In this document: positions 56,337-64,000 of the stretch, one piece after another
How the letters are laid out: each line of letters begins with the position of its first letter
Numbering within the stretch: position 1 is the first letter of the stretch
Assembly (NCBI GenBank): GCA_032622095.1
Contig: CP136062.1
Span: forward strand, 131,767,282-131,831,281
Length of the DNA: 64,000 nt
DNA from: Siphonodentalium dalli
Lineage: Eukaryota; Mollusca; Scaphopoda; Gadilida; Siphonodentaliidae
Reading direction: 5' to 3'
Made by a program: the position numbers and the translations under genes
Notes under the pieces: model-generated
What the model was told of the DNA's origin: nothing
Database searches by the model: none
The model's input: the letters and a program-made list of their open reading frames with translations, nothing else

Positions 56337-58740
56337 TAGATTGATAATGCTTCATTTAACAGAACAAACTAGTGTTTATGGAGACTAGACCGCATAATAA
56401 TAAAGACCTTTTCTGTAAGAGTTGACGATCTCAAGGATATTTTCAATGTAATCATTCTGTACTGTTTTTGTTGAACATTTTGAAATCGTCTGTTTGTTGC
56501 ATTTTTTGGAATAATAAACCAATTGGTGTGCAGTAAATCAATAGACATCTATTATCAAGAGCAGGGCATCATGATACAATTCAATCGCATTGAATTTTTA
56601 CACTTTAAAGTAATATGTAAAGTGGAAACTCTTTGTCAAGTCTTCTAAATGAAACATAATGAGCTAGATTTTAGCCCAGGTGGTGTGTTTGTTTTTATCC
56701 TATGTGGGTGGACCGAAACCCATACAAGGTCATTCTGAGTATGTTTGTTCATGATATGAGCCCAAAATTTGGGTGTGAGATTAATTCAATTTAATTGGCC
56801 TGGAGACTAGGGATGACGCAGTAAATGCTAGGCGTTATTTACACTGGTCCTATGCAGGCGTTTTTGTTTACAATTTTGGCGGGCCGTGGTTGATCTTTTG
56901 CCCATGGTAATTCTTTAACGTACACACAATACCTTGGGTATGTGTAGTACGCGGGACAGCCATTAACGTCGCAACCTGATCCGATGGCAACACCCCAGCA
57001 TCGAATTGCACACAGCACTAATCAGAGGAGTTCCCACACATGGGGTGATCTTCCTAGACACCGCGAACTGAGTTTTGCAACTCAAGGTGGATTGACTGGA
57101 TTCAAACTAAAGTGGAAATGAATGCAGAGAAGTTCCACTTCACTACCTCTCTGTGGTAGCCAGAGTGTCAATAAACCAACTGCTAATGCAGCTCCCATCA
57201 GCGGAGGACAAATGGTGGGAATAAAGGTAGCATCAGAAACATCCTGAAAATGTTTTTGTTTCAATTTTAACACTTCTGATAAGTCCTGTTGAGACTATTG
57301 AATATATGCTTAATAACCCTTTCATCAAACGGACATGACTCATTCAAAATTCCAGTTTGTTGACGTAATTTGGAAGGAGGAATAAGATAGGTTGATATAT
57401 AAACGAAATATTGATATACCGGCTTCATATGATCTGAAAAATACTTGCTGATGTCGCAGCTTACCATATCAAGAATAGACTAACAAGGAACTCTCTTCAT
57501 GGTTCCATGCCGAAGAAAGTTTGGGACACAAACTTTCTGAATTCGATCACTTGAATTGTCTGTCTCTCTGTGGCATAAAGTGGTCATATAATGATTTTTA
57601 GTGCATTTATCAACCTATGTTGATCCCTGGAACAAGACTGTGATGTAATAAAAGTTAGCATAATTTGGACCTTCAAACCGCCAAGTACCTTTAATAAAGC
57701 AGGGATTCCGCTATACCGGCAGGGGGTTCCTTTGACGGCCCCGTTCCCCTAGCCAAGTTTTTCTCTGATTTTCCCCTGATGCATTCCCCCCCCCCCCCAG
57801 GGCCCTTGAACCCTTTGTTTTAATGCAAACTCCTTGAAAACCCTGGAATTTCGTGTAACTGTAAAACCTTCAGTATATCGATTCGTAATATATAGCCGGA
57901 AACGATATATTTTGTGTACGATGCGAATGCGATATTTGTGACGTAACTCTACCAATGAAGCGTCATAGCTTCGTTGGTTACCAAGTATATATCTTTCCCG
58001 CCGATAGCAATTATCTCGAGTCAATATCAATTGTGTGACCCCCCCCCTCTCCCGCCCAATGAAGCATCATAGCCAACACTTTCCCGCCGATAGCAGCAAT
58101 TCTCTCGAGGTAATTTCAATTATGTGACCCCAAATGATTGAATGCGACAACAAAATAGTTCCGAGCTTTTTAAACCAGTGTTCGTAGATCGAATGAATTT
58201 TTAAAAGACAAGTGAATGTTACTGTTGGTCACGAACTTCCCTTGATGACTTGGCGAGGCACCTCCTCAAGAGTATAGTTGAATTTTAACTGGTACGAAAT
58301 ATCATAGTACATTTAATTATTCTACCCACCGGAAATAAAAAATAAATCTAAAGCTAGTCTCAGTTAAAAGTTTGTTTTTATTTCACTCAGTTCAACCACA
58401 ATAATGTGGTTAATCAACTTAATTGACTGACTGTTGTATCACATAAACGATGTAAATTGTTACATTTCTTGTTTTAATTTTGAGAATGTATACATACCAG
58501 AATTATAATCGTAATTCGCGTTCTGTGCGTGCTGGACAATGCATTTCTAGTGTTGCACTTTTCTAAATTTTCGAAGCAGGTGTTCGTGTTTTCCCCTATC
58601 TACAAACCGGCCCCATTCCCCTACCCCCTAGCGGAAACACTGAATAAAGGGATTCTCCAAATAGTTATAAAAGTATGCATTGGAATTATTCATCAAGAGG
58701 AAATATAAGCAGACGTCAGCCAAACAAATAACATAATTGC
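56337..58740. other. BPHL intron, non-coding
   Basis: Part of the intron between exons 55655-55821 and 58893-59050. No BPHL exon is needed here because the phases join. A - strand frame at 57082-57273 has a hydrophobic stretch, an acceptor-like cattttcag in front and GTAGTG after, but no match to the gene. C runs lie at 57787-57799 and 58040-58046, and 'cgtcatagcttcgttggtta' and relatives recur near 57958 and 58062. Confidence 0.45.
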
Positions 58741-58875
58741 GGAAGGATTCCTATCATTCCTATTTCATTGGGGGGCAATGTTCAGATAATAAGTTGAATA
58801 AACAATTTGTTGAATTTATTATCTGAAAATTTCCTAAGTTAACTACTCATCAATGAGTATTTAGTAAAGAAAGGG
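58741..58875. repeat. Small hairpin repeat, copy 3
   Basis: Inverted relative to the 27197 copy: the complement starts CCCTTTCTTTACTAAATACT next to TTAA (58876-58879). Arms 'atgttcagataataagttga' and 'gaatttattatctgaaaatt'. It lies 17 bp from the donor of the BPHL exon at 58893. Confidence 0.7.
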
Positions 58876-58892
58876 TTAAACAACTCACCCAC

Positions 58893-59050
58893 CTAAAGCA
58901 CCAGGAATCAGCAATAACACATGATCTCCAGTCCCGGAAGCTTCAAAGTGAAAGTTGATGCCATTAGCTTCCACCCTGCTGGAGACAACAGAGTTTTTCA
59001 ATTCCTCTTCTGTGAACTTTGTCTTGGCATTATTCACAAGCAAACTATAA
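58893..59050 (-). CDS. BPHL: BPHL-like hydrolase, first recognised exon
   Basis: Acceptor atcatttcag, donor TTTAG|GTGGGT. It encodes NAKTKFTEEELKNSVVSSRV and then EANGINFHFEASGTGDHVLLLIPGALG, the N-terminal beta-strands and the turn before the oxyanion hole. It begins with one base completing a codon, so a further exon with the start codon lies upstream. A mitochondrial leader is expected from the family. An ATG at about 61721 on the - strand is in a good context but no matching donor was found, so I do not claim it. Confidence 0.88.
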
Positions 59051-59639
59051 CTGAAATGATAGGAACCATTTCCAATATGAAATAAAAATAGTATTGTTTT
59101 AGGCTGCTTCGAACCTCATACTATGTAATCAAATGAAATGATCAGTGATATCAGTTTGCCGTATGAATTCATGAAAAGATGACACAGATGCTACAAATGT
59201 ATTTTATGAAAGAGTATATAATAGTTTGTAATACAGCCTCGCCTAAACCTGCATACAAGACTCGTCCTGATTGGTCAGTAGCCTGTATTCATATGGAAAC
59301 ATGAACAATTGTTTATGGTACCATGCAGAGATAAAACCTGGGCTATCATATAGCAGGTTGGATGTCTGTGTCCACAATTTCGACCAAAATATAGTCGAAT
59401 TACAAAAGAAATAAAACACTGCACATCGGCGTGTATAGTCAAATTTGACCACACTGATTGTATACATAGGACTCCGCTTCACCCTACAATTAGTTTCTTT
59501 GTAGTCAAATTCTACTATACATGCTGATGCACAGTGTATTTATTTCTTAAACGGATTGTAATTCAAGTTATCTTTGAAACACACATTCTGATTGGGCTAG
59601 AGTTTCTATGGTAACTAACGAATTTCGGAACAAAAAGGG
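59051..59639. other. Upstream BPHL region, non-coding
   Basis: No exon could be supported. The sequence is AT-rich. A - strand frame at 59243-59482 has no recognisable domain. Confidence 0.4.
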
Positions 59640-61510
59640 AAGCTCCTATCTAGTGGCCACCTAAATGATTGATATGAAGTTTGATGACTTGTAATCTGAT
59701 GAAAGATGTGACCTGTATGGTGTGCCGAAGGATTTAGTCATGCAAAGAGTAAAATATAAGATGGCCGCCATGAATTTTGTTGAATGACCCCAAATGACTC
59801 GTTCCCATCTACATGTCAATGTCAACAGGCATTTCAAATTTCATAATAATCAGAACGGTATGGTCTGTAGCCCGGGTTAATGGAATTAGATTGTTTAATA
59901 CTGAAAATCAAGATGGCCGATGGCACCCATGTTTTTTGGCAAATTTCTTGATGATCAGACAAACGGTATGGCATGTAGGCCGTGTTAATGGACTGAATTT
60001 TGAAATCGAAGATGGCCACTGGTGGCCATATGGCTCATATTTTCTTTCCGGATAACCCAAAAATGACTCGTCCCCATCTACATGTAAACAGCCATGACAA
60101 AATCATAATGATCCAACCAAATGAATGACCTACAGCCCATGCTAATTAAAACTCCACAACTGCAGTGACGACGTATACCAACCCATGACAATAGCTCAAA
60201 CTTGACATTGTCAAGTTAAGCGAACAAAACACGATTTAATTTTTTGGAACTAACAGGTGGCGTCTATGATCTGTTATTGTCCATTTGCAAATGGATGGAG
60301 CTATGGATATTTTCAGGATTCCAAGCTTCATTCAAGAGATAAACGTACTCTGTTGAGTTGGATATTCAGGATTCAAGCATGAAGACAGTTTGGGAACAAG
60401 CCGGCTTGCTCCATGGCCATAGCTCCATTCATTTGCAATTGTAATAAAGTCCACCAACAAAATGAAAGAAACTTCAAATAAAAAATTTATTGGTATTACA
60501 CACCATGAAGTGAGATATCCTTTTTCGGTGATAAAATCTCTGGGCATATTCAATGGGTTTACTCGGAAAAGCGTCCGAACAACTTCCTGGCAATGGTATC
60601 TATGGTAAACATCTTTGAGCAGTTGACTCGATTACGCAACTCCTGGCTGCGCGGCGACGTATTTTTACACCCGTTGTCGATCACGACGCATTGCTCCATA
60701 CAATGGAAAGTGTCAATGACACTGAAGCTGAATTTGGAGAGGGGCTAATGTCAAATGTTACAGTTAATGGAGCGATAAGGAATATGTAAAGTCGGTATGT
60801 CTATGTAATACTTAATGAAAACATGCCAGCGGCCATCAATAATCATTCAAATTCAATAGCTTTCATCTGTTCAAAAGGTGATTCCAAACATGCCTGTAAA
60901 TTTTCAAAACATTTTGCCAACAAGAGGTACGCTGTCGCGTGGCATTTGCCCCCGACCGTAGCAATTCGGATTAAGCATGGACGAAACTGCGGATATCCTA
61001 GGAGGTCTATATGACCATTCCAAAAGAAGTTCGTACAGAAATGTTGACTAAAAACACCAAAACAAGTGATCTGGAAACCCAAAAACAAACGAAAATTCAA
61101 ATTTTCTAAGTTGAAAAAAGGGCCATAACTCTGGCAAAAATCATCAGATCATACCCAAATTCGCACTTGACATGTATTTTAATATAACTGATCCACAAAA
61201 ATACGGGATTTGCAATCGTACCACCAAAGCTCACGCTATCATCTGGAAACCCAAAAAACAAGAGAAAAATTGAATTTTCTAAGTAAAAAAAGGGCCATAA
61301 CTCTGGTGAAAATAGGTGGACGAAACCAGCGCTATGCATGTAGCTGTTCCCTCATGCTGCTCTATCACCATACCAAATATCAGCTAAATCTGCCCAGCGG
61401 TTGCTGAACAATAATGCAAATGTTTGTACGGACGGACAAAATTCAAATTTCCTAAGTTGAAACGAGAGGCCGATCACGATCGGCAGATGTTTAACCCATA
61501 CCTTGGCGAT
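59640..61510. repeat. Degenerate repeat array related to 27.8-29.4 kb
   Basis: 'aagatggccg' phrases at about 59758, 59912 and 60008 match the array in the last BPHL intron. 'aatggagcgataaggaat' occurs at about 60769 and at 28256. 'agggccataactctgg' units occur at about 61119 and 61291. The 48-bp repeat at 61462-61509 ends the block. Frames across it are not credible genes. Confidence 0.7.
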
Positions 61511-63714
61511 AGTGACTAGCCATAACTGATAATTTGTCAAAGATATGATCACAGGAATTAATCCATATATCAGTACCCAACTTGAAATCAAAAGCTCAAA
61601 TAATTTGTCTTAAGAAAGGGTTAAAGTATTTGGGTTGGGGGAGGAGTAGTTTTAAATCTCATAACTCTGTCCCTATAAGTGACTTCACTTAGTCGCGGTG
61701 AATCCGCCATTTGGTCTCCGGAGGTCAAAGTTAACAAGTAGCATCTATTTTTAGCATACGGCTCCAGTCTGGGAATTCCCAAAATAAAATAGCAACAGGT
61801 CGTTACCGAATCGCAGGTGCGAGAACTTCATAAAACTAATTAAACACTCACCCTGGATACATACAATACGTAGGTTTCGCACAGTAGATGGATTGGATGT
61901 ATCACGTATGTTTTTGAGTTATTTTTTTAACGCAAGAACTCGCTATTTATCAGTAACTTTACTTGTGGGAAGTTCGTTGACAAAACAAGGGCGTCTGAAT
62001 GTCTGCATCGTCACCAGATCCTAACTCTATAGATGACATGGCCACAAAACAATTCTTAAACACGTAGTTGCACTCAGAATAAATGAAATTAAGCCATAAA
62101 ATGTTGATAAAAAATTCTCCCACTCAGCTGTCGAATGTAAACAAATGGATGCTACTTCTCAACTTTGACCTTTTACCGGCTTTTACCGGTGGGTTGGATA
62201 AAAAGCTAGGAATCGGACCATATAGAACCATCGGCCATCTTGAAAATCGCGACCCAGCAAAAAGGCTTATTCACACAAGGACCTCTCACTGTGAGATCCA
62301 ATGGTTTAGTGATTTCGGAGGACATGTTTAGGAGTTTAAGTTAATTCATTGGAAGCAAAAGTGATAAATCCCTATCTTTGCCACTTTTGACATGCCAGAT
62401 ATTCAAAATTTATTATTCACTTCTAAAGAGAAATTATAATTGTTGACAAGCCAGACTGCTTAGAACGACATATATGTAGGGGATTCCATCTCGTATTTAA
62501 ATGGTACTTTAATTACCCCCCCCCCTTCCCGCATTCTCCCCAGTTATTTGTTTATCAAACATGGACAGATATAAGATCAGATCTGACCTGTGTATTAAAT
62601 AAGATTAAGTGTTTCATAACAGGGGTGTATGTTTTTCAAAAATATATGTAGTTTATACATTCAAAAGTATTATCTATATAATGTTATACAGACATAATAT
62701 GATGGGGATGACCACTAAATCGTTCATATAAAAGAAAGTAAGTTAGCCCCCATTTGAATGGTTTCACACATTACAATGTTTTACAAGTAGCTTGGGCACT
62801 AAAGCCACAACCTTCAATGTTAATCTTCTAAGTGCTCTGTGGCCCCTAAAATTCAATCAACCATGAAAATGTGAACAAATGGGAAAATAAGGTTCCTGGA
62901 AATACTAACATCTACCATATTGATTTTCAAAACAAGTCATCACTTACAATAGTCATGTATATTTATCTGCCTGTTTCCCCATTGCATAGATAAATCAAAT
63001 TGGCTATCAGCTGTTGTTTTAATTTTGAAAGCACGTGTCTGAAGGGTTAATATATTTTTCAAAAATCAATTAATCAGTCAATACCAAAATTGATAGAAGT
63101 GTGCAAAGATACCCAATATATATTAAGAGATATGAGGAAGAGTCCATGTACATTATAGCATGTGTCTATGGAAACCTTGGAAAGGGTTAATTATTTTTGA
63201 AGCAAATTAATGGAATTTAGAAGACACTTATATAGGTGAGGGGGCCCTTATCTCATCCTGTAATGAAATTTCAAGAATAGGAAAAACACCTGTCTTGTGC
63301 TGCCATTAATCAATTTGACAGTTAGAATAAACAAACAGCCAGCCACCAGTGTTGTTTATCTTGCTTGACCCACCAGAGCTCTGTATCATATGTCATCACT
63401 CATTTCATAACAGATTTCACTTGGAATGACAACATCTATAAAAATCCTCTGATATACTCTGGATGTTGGATTACATGGTAATTTATTGATATCATTATAT
63501 TACATGAAACTATTGCAATAAAATCTTCATATTTTCAAAACAGGATATCACACGGATTCACACCTAATTAATCGTATAAAACTAAAATAAATAAAAGTGT
63601 CAATTTTTTTTTATTATTTAAATTTTTTTTGTATTGTTATTAAAGTTCAAACACAAAATTTAATATCTGTATATGCTAAATTTAGCAAGGAGCTAAATCT
63701 AAAAAAAATGATTT
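61511..63714. other. Non-coding stretch
   Basis: No exon could be supported. A run of Cs lies at about 62517-62525. The first BPHL exon and promoter may lie here or beyond the window, but nothing decisive is seen. Confidence 0.35.
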
Positions 63715-64000
63715 TTTTTTCTCGAAAAAGGGTCATAACTCCTTTAAAATTAATCGGATCAAACCCATATTAGAACTCGATCTGTATTATGGGCTGTGAA
63801 ACTAACATACCAAATTTGGTTCCAATCAGATAAAAAATGTTTGAGTTATGGCAGAATGCGTGAATTCTAAGTTGAAAAAGGGCCATAACTCTGTAACAAA
63901 ATCTCGGATCAAACCCAAATTCGAACTCGATCTGTATTTTGGGCTGAGAAACCCATATAAAAAATTTGGTTTCGATTGGATAAAAAATGTTTGAGTTATC
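63715..64000. repeat. Tandem repeat at right edge
   Basis: Two units of about 160 bp share 'gaactcgatctgtatt', 'aaatttggttccaatcagat' and 'aaaaaatgtttgagttat'. Each starts near 'aaaaagggtcataactc' or 'aaaaagggccataactctg', linking it to the repeats at 27.8 kb and 61.1 kb. Confidence 0.75.

Noticed and set aside
57082-57273. Possible extra exon with a hydrophobic helix on the - strand between BPHL exons
   Set aside because: It has an acceptor-like and a donor-like border, and the helix is faintly like the last helix of transporters. Flanking BPHL exons join in phase without it and no partner exons were found.
61600-61730. Candidate first BPHL exon with ATGGCGGATTC on the - strand
   Set aside because: Good start context, but no donor with the required phase (two bases left over) could be identified.

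Overview
This is a eukaryotic (animal) genomic window, AT-rich and intron-rich, crowded with small foldback transposons and degenerate repeats. The repeat blocks containing 'ccataactctg' and 'aagatggc(c/t)g' and a Polinton with animal-type gene content fit a mollusc or other marine invertebrate. That placement is inference. No bacterial genes, CRISPR arrays, rRNA or convincing tRNA genes were seen.

Two host genes can be assembled. On the + strand, 12400-15664, a two-coding-exon gene encodes a 353-residue protein with seven predicted membrane helices (orphan receptor-like). On the - strand, six phase-consistent exons between 59050 and 27079 encode a BPHL-type alpha/beta hydrolase (valacyclovir hydrolase family) with Ser, Asp and His of the triad all visible. 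Its first coding exon was not found.

The last BPHL intron (27170-50020, about 22.9 kb) contains a 19.3-kb Polinton/Maverick (30176-49475). It has about 0.7-kb terminal inverted repeats and a perfect 6-bp target duplication (AAGGCT). It carries, nearly all on the - strand, a zinc-knuckle-like small protein, an adenain-like protease, major capsid protein, a small core/membrane-active protein, minor capsid protein, a membrane protein, a DDE integrase with chromodomain, accessory proteins, an FtsK/HerA-type packaging ATPase and a protein-primed DNA polymerase B. A divergent two-exon gene lies beside the right inverted repeat. Protease and ATPase are open. Capsid, core, integrase, accessory and polymerase genes carry in-frame stops or single-base frameshifts, so this is an ageing copy or one with assembly errors.

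The Polinton polymerase gene is itself split by a second, 5.04-kb transposon (40649-45687). It has 35-bp imperfect inverted repeats starting GGCC and a 3-bp TAA duplication. Its single gene has one GT-AG intron and would give a 1092-residue protein with a candidate D/D/E catalytic core and C-terminal Cys-rich region. I could not assign it to a named superfamily, and it is the most interesting object here.

The rest is non-coding sequence with many nonautonomous elements: two hAT-like elements with 8-bp duplications, several TTAA-flanked foldbacks, two TA-flanked hairpins, one element with an 11-bp duplication, a five-copy palindromic family, tandem repeats and homopolymer tracts.
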